Of a stretch of 33,307 bases of DNA, positions 1 through 6,800 are shown piece by piece. Below the pieces are notes generated by a model that saw only the letters and a program-made list of their open reading frames with translations, searched no databases and was not told where the DNA came from. This DNA comes from Aeromonas media. GTDB lineage: Bacteria; Pseudomonadota; Gammaproteobacteria; Enterobacterales; Aeromonadaceae. The position numbers and the translations under genes are program-made. The stretch lies in contig NZ_CDBZ01000084.1 of the NCBI RefSeq assembly GCF_000819985.1, positions 378-33,684 of the forward strand, read 5' to 3'. Position 1 is the stretch's first letter. Each line of letters begins with the position of its first letter.

Positions 1-32
1 GGCTTTTCAAATACTCAATTAAGGTCGCTGTC

Positions 33-1229
33 ATGCACCAGATCCTCGATAGCCACAAGGAAGAGCAGATAGTCCCGCTGTTCCGTCTGGGGTTTCGTCC
101 CTTCTTCCTGCTTGGAGCTCTGTTTTCCTGCCTAGCCATGTTGGGCTGGCTGGGGCAGCTTAACGGCTGGTTCGCTCTGCCCGGTATTGGCAATCCCATC
201 TGGTGGCACGCTCATGAGATGTTGTTCGGCTTTGGCGCCGCCATCGTCGCGGGGTTTCTGTTGACTGCTGTCCAGAACTGGACGGCTCATCCCGGCGTTC
301 GCAGCTGGCCATTAGCGTTGGTCGTGGGATTGTGGGCGCTGCCAAGGTGCCTGCTACCCTGGCTGGGAGAAGACAATATCATTCTGATGGCGTTGGATCT
401 GGCTTGGCTACCGCTCTGTGCCTGGTTCCTCGCCAAGCCCATCATCATGACACGCCAATGGCGCAACCTCTTCTTTGTCCCCTTGCTCCTCATACTGACG
501 CTGCTCAATGGCGCCACTTGGTTATGGCGAGATGACTGGAACACAGTGGAACATCTGCTGATCACGGCTGTACTGCTGTTCACCACTCTGATTGCCGTGA
601 TGGGTGGACGGGTTATTCCCTTCTTTACTGCCAGAGGCACGGGTCAGGAGAAGGCACCTCCCCGCCCCTGGCTGGAGCGCGGGGCATTGGCCTCTCTCTG
701 GCTGATCCTGCTGCTCTGGCTACTGCTGCCCGGCTCATGGGCCAACTCTTTATATACAATGCCTCTATATATAGTGGCGGCTGGCTTGCACCTGTGCAGG
801 CAACTGCGCTGGCAACCCGGTGACACCCTGGCACACCCCCTGCTATGGTCGCTGCACCTGGCTTACCTGTTTATTCCCCTTGGTCTGCTCGCCTTCACGG
901 CTCAGGCTGCTGGCCTGCCCCTCAGCTTGTCGCTGGCCAGTCACCTGCTCAGTGCTGGCTGCATGGGCACCATGATCCTCGGAATGATTGCCAGAGTGTC
1001 GCTCGGTCACAGCGGCAGAGCCCTGCACGTAGGGCGCAGGATCACCATGGCATTCGCTCTGGTGATCGTCTCTGCGCTCGTGCGGGTCTTGATCCCTCTG
1101 TATTGGCCTACCTTGACGCTGACGGGATGGAACCTGAGCGGCTGGAGCTGGATAGCGGCCTATGGTCTGTTTGTCTGGGTTTACACCCCCATCCTGACCC
1201 GCCCCAGAGTGGACGGTCGTCCTGGCTAG
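33..1229 (+). CDS. nnrS: NnrS family heme/copper membrane protein
   Basis: This 398-residue protein is almost entirely hydrophobic and has about twelve predicted membrane segments. It matches the NnrS family in length and in its opening, where the FRLGFRPFFLLGALF stretch (about residues 17-31) is followed by a WWHAHEMLFGFG segment (about residues 57-68). The histidines in that second segment are typical of the family. NnrS proteins are heme- and copper-containing inner-membrane proteins that relieve nitrosative stress and are often controlled by nitric oxide sensors. Only 32 bases precede the ATG in this window, so the promoter cannot be judged. The gene converges on the HTH-cupin regulator with 3 bases between stop codons, so the two do not share a transcript. 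Confidence 0.9.
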   Translation: MHQILDSHKEEQIVPLFRLGFRPFFLLGALFSCLAMLGWLGQLNGWFALPGIGNPIWWHAHEMLFGFGAAIVAGFLLTAVQNWTAHPGVRSWPLALVVGLWALPRCLLPWLGEDNIILMALDLAWLPLCAWFLAKPIIMTRQWRNLFFVPLLLILTLLNGATWLWRDDWNTVEHLLITAVLLFTTLIAVMGGRVIPFFTARGTGQEKAPPRPWLERGALASLWLILLLWLLLPGSWANSLYTMPLYIVAAGLHLCRQLRWQPGDTLAHPLLWSLHLAYLFIPLGLLAFTAQAAGLPLSLSLASHLLSAGCMGTMILGMIARVSLGHSGRALHVGRRITMAFALVIVSALVRVLIPLYWPTLTLTGWNLSGWSWIAAYGLFVWVYTPILTRPRVDGRPG

Positions 1230-1232
1230 CCA

Positions 1233-1802
1233 TCAGGCACGAGTGGCGGGATAGTGGATCAAATTGTGAAAAACGACCGGGGCTATTCCCAAATTGCGGT
1301 AACCATGGGGGCGGTCGGCGACGAAGCGAACGGCTTCCCCCTGCTCCAGTGAACGCCACTGCCCATCGACCAGCACCTCCATTACCCCGCTGATGACGAT
1401 GACATGCTCGGTCACCCCGGTCTCATGGGGTTCCGATTCCCGCTGATAGCCAGGTAGCAGGGTCAATTCAAACAACTCGAACCCGAAGCGGCCTTCATAG
1501 GGAAACAGCGGCGCCACCTGCATGCCTTCGCCCGCCGGTTGCTGGCGAATGTCATCGGCGGTGCGATAGAGCGTCTCCCCCGCCACTGCCGGGGTCGGCT
1601 CGATAAAGCTGGAGAAGGAGACCCGAAACCCGGTGGCGATCTTCCACAGAGTCGCCACCGTCGGGCTGGATTCCCCCCGCTCGATCTGCCCCAGCATGGC
1701 CTTGCTCACCCCGGTCTCACGGGCAGCCACATCCAGACTCCACCCCAGGTCGCTGCGCAGCCCTTTCAATCGCTGAGCCAGATGTCGATTCATCTCCTGC
1801 AT
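1233..1802 (-). CDS. sutR: SutR/YdcN-like HTH-cupin transcriptional regulator
   Basis: This 189-residue protein has an N-terminal XRE-type helix-turn-helix (about residues 9-64, including GVSKAMLGQIERGESSPTVA) and a C-terminal cupin domain (about residues 105-180, with EHVIVISGVMEVLVDGQW and HNLIHYP). It resembles E. coli YdcN/SutR closely, from memory, in both domains. SutR is reported as a regulator of sulfur utilisation genes; the ligand bound by the cupin is not known to me. The gene is divergent from the BenE/YdcO-like transporter, the same pairing as ydcN-ydcO in E. coli. Two palindromic sites in the shared intergenic region are the likely operators, so it probably controls the transporter and possibly itself. 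Confidence 0.85.
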   Translation of the reverse strand: MQEMNRHLAQRLKGLRSDLGWSLDVAARETGVSKAMLGQIERGESSPTVATLWKIATGFRVSFSSFIEPTPAVAGETLYRTADDIRQQPAGEGMQVAPLFPYEGRFGFELFELTLLPGYQRESEPHETGVTEHVIVISGVMEVLVDGQWRSLEQGEAVRFVADRPHGYRNLGIAPVVFHNLIHYPATRA

Positions 1803-1829
1803 ACGCCCTCTCCCGAATGCGGCATGTCA

Positions 1830-1891
1830 CCTTGTGCGCTATAGCGCACAAGGTTATAGTCAAAGTCATATTGTACGTAATAACGCACAAG
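1830..1891 (+). promoter_or_regulatory. Promoter with paired operators for the sutR-benE region
   Basis: Positions 1830-1853 form a perfect 24-bp palindrome with half-site CCTTGTGCGCTA. A second, imperfect copy lies at 1870-1891 and matches the inner 22 bases at 17 positions, including CGCACAAG. A good sigma-70 promoter facing the transporter overlaps the first site: TTGTGC at 1832-1837, a 17-bp spacer, and TATAGT at 1855-1860. The second site then sits just downstream of the expected start point. This arrangement suggests repression by the neighbouring HTH-cupin protein; that link is inferred from position. Confidence 0.65.
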
Positions 1892-1917
1892 CTATCGACA
1901 TACACAAGGAAGTCACC

Positions 1918-3069
1918 ATGCCCTTTGCTTTCCCCCATCTGGCCGCAGGCCTTATCGCCGTTCTGGTTGGCTATACCAGTTCGGTTGTGCTGATCATTCA
2001 GGCGGCCACCGCCGCTGGTGCCGATGCCGCCCAGGTATCCTCCTGGCTATGGACGTTGGGTATTGGCATGGGAGTGAGCTGCATCGGCCTCTCCCTTTAT
2101 TACCGCATACCCGTGCTGACCGCCTGGTCTACCCCCGGGGCCGCCCTGCTCATCACCAGCCTGGGCAATTTCAGCCTGTCGGAAGCCATCGGTGCCTTCA
2201 TCGCCTCCTCCTTGCTGATCACCCTGTGTGGCATCAGCGGCTGGTTCGACAGGCTGATGCGCCACATTCCAGCGCCCCTGGCCGCCGCCATGCTGGCTGG
2301 TGTGTTGCTCAGATTCGGGCTGGACCTATTCAAAGTCGCCCCACAGGATCCCCTGCTGCTTGGCGCCTCGCTGCTGGCGTTCTTGCTTGGGCGCCACCTC
2401 TGGCCCCGCTACACCATGGTGCTGGTCCTGGGTGCCGGCATGCTGCTCTGCACCCTGAGGGGCGAGCTGCAGCTTGCCGAGGTCCACTGGCAACTCTCCA
2501 GTCCGGTATGGATCTCGCCAACCTTCTCCATCAACGCCTTGCTGGGGATAGCGCTGCCGCTTTTCATCGTCACCATGACGTCGCAAAACATGCCCGGCAT
2601 TACTATCCTGCGTGCCCATGGTTATCAACCGGCAACCTCTTCCCTGATCGGTTGGACCGGTCTTACCGGCCTGCTGCTGGCCCCATTTGGTGGTTATGCC
2701 TTCAACCTGGCCGCCATCACGGCCGCCATCTGCATGGGCAAGGAGGTGGATCCCGACACGGCTCGTCGCTGGCCCGCCGCCGTGTGGGCGGGCTGCTTCT
2801 ACCTGCTGACCGGTTGCTTCGGAGCTACCGTGGTCGCCTTGTTCAGCGCCTTTCCCACCGCTCTGGTGACCTGCGTGGCCGGGCTGGCACTGCTCGGCAC
2901 CATAGGCAGCAGCCTGCACGCGGCACTGCAGCAGGATGAAGAGCGGGAAGCCGCGCTGCTCACCTTCCTCATCACGGCTTCGGGGATCAGCCTGCTCGGT
3001 GTCGGCTCTGCCTGCTGGGGATTGCTGGTCGGCGTGGCGCTGCATCAAGTCAACCGCCTCCGCGCCTGA
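1918..3069 (+). CDS. benE: BenE/YdcO family transporter
   Basis: This 383-residue polytopic membrane protein has 11 to 12 hydrophobic segments and belongs to the benzoate/H+ symporter BenE family. Recognisable stretches include GYTSSVVLIIQAATAAGA near the start and the SQNMPGITILRAHGYQP segment in the middle. The ATG at 1918 was chosen because AAGGA lies 6 bases upstream and the protein then opens with the usual MPFAFPHLAAGL; a longer reading frame from 1834 would run through the operators. No aromatic degradation genes are nearby, so the substrate may not be benzoate. Pairing with a SutR-like regulator, as for E. coli ydcO, leaves a sulfur-related or unknown substrate possible. Confidence 0.85.
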   Translation: MPFAFPHLAAGLIAVLVGYTSSVVLIIQAATAAGADAAQVSSWLWTLGIGMGVSCIGLSLYYRIPVLTAWSTPGAALLITSLGNFSLSEAIGAFIASSLLITLCGISGWFDRLMRHIPAPLAAAMLAGVLLRFGLDLFKVAPQDPLLLGASLLAFLLGRHLWPRYTMVLVLGAGMLLCTLRGELQLAEVHWQLSSPVWISPTFSINALLGIALPLFIVTMTSQNMPGITILRAHGYQPATSSLIGWTGLTGLLLAPFGGYAFNLAAITAAICMGKEVDPDTARRWPAAVWAGCFYLLTGCFGATVVALFSAFPTALVTCVAGLALLGTIGSSLHAALQQDEEREAALLTFLITASGISLLGVGSACWGLLVGVALHQVNRLRA

Positions 3070-3122
3070 CCTGACCATCTGGGGAGACTCCAGTGAGACG
3101 CTGCACACAATTCGGCAAAGGT

Positions 3123-3138
3123 GGTTCACAGGTGAACC
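3123..3138. repeat. Short palindrome upstream of a secreted-protein gene
   Basis: GGTTCAC-AG-GTGAACC is a perfect 7-bp inverted repeat with a two-base centre, about 80 bases before the next start codon. It could be an operator for the gene at 3217 or chance. It is too short and lacks a T-run, so it is not a terminator. Confidence 0.3.
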
Positions 3139-3216
3139 CCATTCCCGTTTAGTGAGAAGGAGGCGCAGATTCTTCCCGATACGCGCCGCTGTCAGACTCA
3201 ATACTGGAGAAGAAGA

Positions 3217-4281
3217 ATGAGGAATCAGGCTGTCATTTTATTGCTGACCCTGCTGGGTACCACCAGTGCCCATGCCGTCGACACGGACAGGGAGCTGGCA
3301 CGCCAGCTCGCATTGCAACAGAAGAGCCTGCTACCCCTGCTCACCAATCAGGAGTACCAGAGCCCGCTGCCAAACCTGCTGCAAAAGGCGAGTCCACGCC
3401 TCAAGCGGCAGGCCAGCGATGCCAACCAGGCCGCGATCAGCCGGCAAGGGCTGGACGGCGAGATCAAGCAGCTGATGCAGCTGCGACTGGCCAACCCGGA
3501 GCAGGCTGCCGCACTGCAACAAGGAGTCGACCCCCTGGTTGCCTACGTGCCGAGCGGAGATGAGAAGAGCTGGAGTGCCATCGAAGCCTTCGACAGCGCC
3601 GGCAACCCGGTCTACCTCGATGTAAACCAGCCACCGGCACGGCCGGTACTGGTAGTGGAGGCCGATCCCGTCAAGGCCAAGAATGCAGGCTTGAAGGTGA
3701 TGCGCAAGGCGCTGGCAGCCGCCGATATCCAGGTGGCCCCCCGTGTCGCCGGCAACACGGCCCCCCTCAAGACCAGCATCCTCAAGAAGATCAGGCTCAG
3801 CGATGATCAGGAACCCTGGTTGCTCGGCGCCGCCGAGGTCTACGCCGTCGTGGCCGGGGTCAATCCCGGTCGGGACGAACCCGTGGTGGACATAGTCGAC
3901 ATGCCCTATCTCGACCATGACAACACCGACTACACCCCGAACCAGATCCTGGTGTACTGGGATCGCTATCGCTGGGGCGCAGTCGACCTCGTCATGATGG
4001 AGCAGGATGACAACGTCAACTACAAGGAGCTGAGCGCCCTGCTGATCGAGGCCCTCAAGCTCGGCTTCACCGCAGGCGGCGTGCCGGAAGCCCTGCCCTT
4101 CCTCGACCTAGGCGGTCGCATCGTCAAGGCGCTGCCCGACTCCTGGATGACCAACAACGACGACTATCTCGATACCTTCTACACCCTGGAGCAGGACCAG
4201 AGCTACCACCAGTATCCCGGTGCTGCCGGCAATGCGGTCATCACGCTGGAGCCCAAGGAGATCCAGCCGACCAGACCCTGA
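3217..4281 (+). CDS. Secreted protein of unknown function, possibly DUF3103 family
   Basis: The 354-residue protein starts with a clear Sec signal peptide (MRNQAVILLLTLLGTTSAHA, cleavage likely after AHA at residue 20). The mature part is soluble, with a charged helical N-terminal third, then a mixed region, and an acidic aspartate-rich stretch (VDMPYLDHDNTDYTPN) followed by YWDRYRWGAVDLVMMEQDDN. No enzyme signature was recognised. It reminds me of the DUF3103 proteins of Vibrio and relatives, but this is from memory and uncertain. GGAGAAGAAG lies just before the ATG. The gene stands alone and ends in a strong terminator, so it is probably a single transcript for a periplasmic or exported protein. 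Confidence 0.6.
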   Translation: MRNQAVILLLTLLGTTSAHAVDTDRELARQLALQQKSLLPLLTNQEYQSPLPNLLQKASPRLKRQASDANQAAISRQGLDGEIKQLMQLRLANPEQAAALQQGVDPLVAYVPSGDEKSWSAIEAFDSAGNPVYLDVNQPPARPVLVVEADPVKAKNAGLKVMRKALAAADIQVAPRVAGNTAPLKTSILKKIRLSDDQEPWLLGAAEVYAVVAGVNPGRDEPVVDIVDMPYLDHDNTDYTPNQILVYWDRYRWGAVDLVMMEQDDNVNYKELSALLIEALKLGFTAGGVPEALPFLDLGGRIVKALPDSWMTNNDDYLDTFYTLEQDQSYHQYPGAAGNAVITLEPKEIQPTRP

Positions 4282-4296
4282 ACATCACTCAAGGCA

Positions 4297-4326
4297 AAAA
4301 GCCAATGAGGCGACTCATTGGCTTTT
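4297..4326 (+). terminator. Terminator after the secreted-protein gene
   Basis: A perfect 13-bp stem (AAAAGCCAATGAG at 4297-4309 with its complement at 4314-4326) encloses a four-base loop and ends in TTTT. It lies 16 bases after the stop at 4281. The A-run on the other side could also help end transcripts of the Lrp gene coming from the right. Confidence 0.85.
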
Positions 4327-4401
4327 CTCGTTTCGGTCTCAAGGGGCTCAAGGCCGGTTGAAATGATGCAGACCTACTTCAGGGTCGGCACCCACTTGTT
4401 G

Positions 4402-4872
4402 TCAGGGGTGGGTGAAGCAGGGCAGGGAGCGGCTGAATCTGTGCTCGAACACCAGAGAGGTTTCGAGGTGTACCACCTCTTCCCGGGAGGTGAAGTGATC
4501 GAACACGAAGTTGCGCAGGTGTTCGGTGTCGGCGACGCAGAGGTGCACCAGGAAATCATCCTTGCCACCCATGTGAAACAGGCTGATCACCTCGGGCAAC
4601 GCCAGGATGGCATCGCGAAACGCATCTATGATTTGCCGGCTGTGACGCGCCAGCTGCAGGGAGACCATGGCCTGGATATGGCCGCCCAGAGCCTGATAAT
4701 CCACCTCGCAGTGAGCACCTTTCAGCACCCCGTCCTGTTGCAGCTTTCGCACCCGCTCCAGGCAGGTGGAGGGAGCCACCCCGACCAGGGCCGCCAAATC
4801 CTTGTTGGTCATGCCCGCATCGCGAAACAGATGGGCCAGGATGTCCAAGTCCAGTTGATCCAGGTTTCTCAT
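4402..4872 (-). CDS. Lrp/AsnC family transcriptional regulator
   Basis: This 156-residue protein has the family layout: an N-terminal winged helix (LDQLDLDILAHLFRDAGMTNKDLAALVGVAPSTCLERVRKLQQDGVL, about residues 4-50) and a C-terminal RAM ligand-binding domain (about residues 65-140, with VISLFHMGGKDDFLVHL). The start at 4872 has AAGGAG five bases upstream; an in-frame ATG five codons earlier has no such site. Proteins of this type bind amino acids and form octamers on DNA. It is not Lrp itself, since the length and sequence fit the general feast/famine group. It is divergent from the phosphatase gene, but I saw no clear operator. Confidence 0.88.
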   Translation of the reverse strand: MRNLDQLDLDILAHLFRDAGMTNKDLAALVGVAPSTCLERVRKLQQDGVLKGAHCEVDYQALGGHIQAMVSLQLARHSRQIIDAFRDAILALPEVISLFHMGGKDDFLVHLCVADTEHLRNFVFDHFTSREEVVHLETSLVFEHRFSRSLPCFTHP

Positions 4873-4938
4873 CTCTACTCCTTCCATCGCTCTATTTTTT
4901 TAGACTCTGCCCGTAAACCGGACCGAACACAACGCAGA

Positions 4939-4966
4939 TTGACATCGCACCCGCGCCCTCTATGCT
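4939..4966 (+). promoter_or_regulatory. Sigma-70 promoter of the phosphatase gene
   Basis: A perfect -35 box TTGACA (4939-4944) is followed by a 16-bp spacer and TATGCT (4961-4966). Transcription should start near 4973. This rules against a possible GTG start at 4967 and supports the ATG at 5033. Confidence 0.6.
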
Positions 4967-5032
4967 GTGCCGCACTCAAACAGGGGGCCAACAAGTTCGT
5001 TTGACACCCGCCTAGCACCGACAAGGATCCTC

Positions 5033-5551
5033 ATGCTCAGTGCCCACCCCTTCTGGAGCCTGGAGGTTCCGCGCCTCGACGGCCAGCTGTTGCTCACCCC
5101 CTGCCCCGGCAACCAGCAGGTTGCCATGCCGCTCGCCCTGGCCCAGTTGCAGCTGGCCGGTGCAGGCGGTGTGCTCACGCTGATGACGAAGGATGAGCTA
5201 GCCGCACGTGGCGCAGGCTCCCTCGGCTCACTGGTCAAGGCCAGGGGCATGGCCTGGTTCCACCTGCCCATAGCGGACGATGAGGCCCCTGATGAAGCCT
5301 TCGAGCAAGCCTGGCTCCCCGTGCTGCCGCAACTGATCTCCCTGCTGCGCGAGGGCAGGCACCTGGCCATTCACTGTCACGGAGGGAGCGGCCGCACCGG
5401 GTTGGTAGCGGCCCTGCTGCTGATGGCCCAGGGCCAGCCCCAGCTGGAGGCCATGGCCACCATCCGGGCCAGGCGGCCCGGCGCTTTCACCCTGGCCTGC
5501 CACCGTCACTGGCTCGACACCCGGGGACGACGACTGGCCGAGGCCGACTGA
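5033..5551 (+). CDS. Small Cys-based protein phosphatase (dual-specificity/CDKN3-like)
   Basis: The 172-residue protein carries the phosphatase loop HCHGGSGRT, a CX5R signature in which Cys is the nucleophile and Arg binds phosphate, at about residues 117-125. Upstream, MTKDELAARG and WFHLPIADDEAPD fit the region carrying the general-acid aspartate in dual-specificity phosphatases. The most similar group I can name is the CDKN3/DSP-like bacterial family; the substrate is unknown. The start at 5033 is preceded by AAGGA at 5023-5027 and sits about 60 bases after the predicted transcription start. No kinase gene is adjacent. Downstream lies the tandem repeat derived from the metA 3' end. Confidence 0.75.
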   Translation: MLSAHPFWSLEVPRLDGQLLLTPCPGNQQVAMPLALAQLQLAGAGGVLTLMTKDELAARGAGSLGSLVKARGMAWFHLPIADDEAPDEAFEQAWLPVLPQLISLLREGRHLAIHCHGGSGRTGLVAALLLMAQGQPQLEAMATIRARRPGAFTLACHRHWLDTRGRRLAEAD

Positions 5552-5559
5552 AGGAAGCC

Positions 5560-5776
5560 CTGCCCCTTGAGCTGCTGACAAGTGAACACCTTGCCGATCT
5601 CCTCCAGCCAATAGCGGGTGAGCCAGCCCTACACCTGGCCTTTGGGCTGCTGATAAGTGAACACCTTGCCAATCTCCTCCGACCATAGCCGGTGAGCCGG
5701 CCCTACATCTAGCCCTTGGGCTGCTCGTAAGTGAACACCTTGCCGATGTCCTCCAGCCGATAGCTGGTGAGCTGAT
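5560..5776. repeat. Tandem triplication of the metA 3' end
   Basis: Three units with a period of 74-75 bp are visible; the shared segment AAGTGAACACCTTGCC begins at 5580, 5655 and 5729. The right-hand unit is the true end of metA, encoding [12 protein letters not shown] and the stop. The middle unit encodes IGKVFTYQQPKGQV and the left one IGKVFTCQLKGQG, in other frames. Identity is roughly 80-85% by eye. The two extra copies follow the metA stop, so they are not translated with it. Confidence 0.85.
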
Positions 5777-6656
5777 AGACGTAGTAGTTGAGCCAGTTGG
5801 AAAACAGCAGGTGGCCGTGGCTGCGCCAGGTGGCGCGCGGGGTCTGATCGGGATTGTCGCCCGGGTAGTAGTTGACCGGGATGACGGGGGTGAGGCCCGC
5901 CGCCAGATCCCGCCGGTACTCCCCGTCCAGGGTCAGTGCATCGTATTCGGGGTGGCCGGTGACGAACACCTGGCGGCAATCCTTGGTCGCCGCCAGATAG
6001 ACACCGGCCTCCTCGGACTCGGCGAAGATCTGCAGATCGGTATGGGCGCGGATGAGATCCCCATCAAAGGCCGCATAGCGGGAGTGGGGCGCAACGAATT
6101 CATCATCGAAGCCACGCAGCAGCGGCTCGTGCTCATCGAGGCGGTGGTGGCGATAGACCCCGGACAGCTTCTCGCCGTGGGTCTGCTTCTCCATGCCGTA
6201 GAGCGCCTTGAGCGCCGCCTGCACCGCCCAGCACAGGAACAGGGTGGAGGTCACATGCTGATGGGACCACTCGATGATCTCGACGATGCGCGGCCAATAG
6301 ACCACCTCCTCGAACTCCACCAGCCCGAGCGGCGCCCCCGTGATGATCATGCCGTCGTAGTTGTTGCCACGCACCTGCTCGAAATCGTGATAGAAGTTCT
6401 CGAGGTGTGCCTGGGGCGTGTTCTTCGACTCCCGATCGTCGATGCGCAGCAGATCCACGTCCACCTGCAAGGGCGAGTTGGAGAGCATCCGCATCAGCTG
6501 GATCTCGGTCTCTATCTTCTTGGGCATCAGGTTGAGGATGAGCACCCGCAGCGGACGGATGTTCTGGGTGACGGCCCGGGATTCCGTCATCACGAAGATG
6601 TTCTCCTGCCCCAGCACTTCGGCGGCGGGCAACTGGTCCGGGATCTTGATCGGCAT
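5709..6656 (-). CDS. metA: Homoserine O-succinyltransferase
   Basis: The 315-residue protein matches MetA along its length (309 in E. coli). It activates homoserine with succinyl-CoA, the first committed step of methionine synthesis in the cytoplasm. The catalytic Cys142 lies in [11 protein letters not shown], and His235 and Glu237 in TGHPEYDAL, the same numbering as in E. coli. A ribosome binding site (AGGGAG) precedes the ATG. A two-box MetJ-type operator lies 27-42 bases upstream of the start, pointing to repression by MetJ with S-adenosylmethionine. Some MetA-like enzymes prefer acetyl-CoA; the sequence does not settle this. The last dozen codons are the source of two extra repeat copies downstream. 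Confidence 0.96.
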   Translation of the reverse strand: MPIKIPDQLPAAEVLGQENIFVMTESRAVTQNIRPLRVLILNLMPKKIETEIQLMRMLSNSPLQVDVDLLRIDDRESKNTPQAHLENFYHDFEQVRGNNYDGMIITGAPLGLVEFEEVVYWPRIVEIIEWSHQHVTSTLFLCWAVQAALKALYGMEKQTHGEKLSGVYRHHRLDEHEPLLRGFDDEFVAPHSRYAAFDGDLIRAHTDLQIFAESEEAGVYLAATKDCRQVFVTGHPEYDALTLDGEYRRDLAAGLTPVIPVNYYPGDNPDQTPRATWRSHGHLLFSNWLNYYVYQLTSYRLEDIGKVFTYEQPKG

Positions 6657-6682
6657 GCTGACTCCCTGTACTGCATCGGTAA

Positions 6683-6698
6683 ATATGTCTGGACATCT
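6683..6698 (-). promoter_or_regulatory. MetJ-type operator upstream of metA
   Basis: On the metA strand, two adjacent 8-mers read AGATGTCC and AGACATAT, compared with the MetJ box consensus AGACGTCT repeated in tandem. They lie just downstream of a TATTAT -10 candidate (6707-6712), where bound MetJ would block transcription. No convincing -35 was seen. Confidence 0.6.
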
Positions 6699-6800
6699 AG
6701 AAGCCTATAATAAAGCGCTCATCCTGTCATCAGATACCTTTTGTATTCACCCCTGCCTTTGACTAGCATACGGCTCTGTGTGTCTCTCGTGCCCAACCCC

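Noticed and set aside
2326-3201. A 291-codon minus-strand frame opposite the BenE-type transporter
   Set aside because: It is antisense to a clear membrane protein and rich in Gly and Gln without any motif.
4967-5035. GTG at 4967 as the phosphatase start
   Set aside because: It falls at the end of the -10 box of a strong promoter, before the likely transcription start, while AAGGA precedes the ATG at 5033.
5629-5979. A minus-strand frame ending in a MetA-like tail
   Set aside because: It overlaps metA in another frame; the resemblance at its end comes from the tandem repeat copy, and the rest is a shadow of metA.
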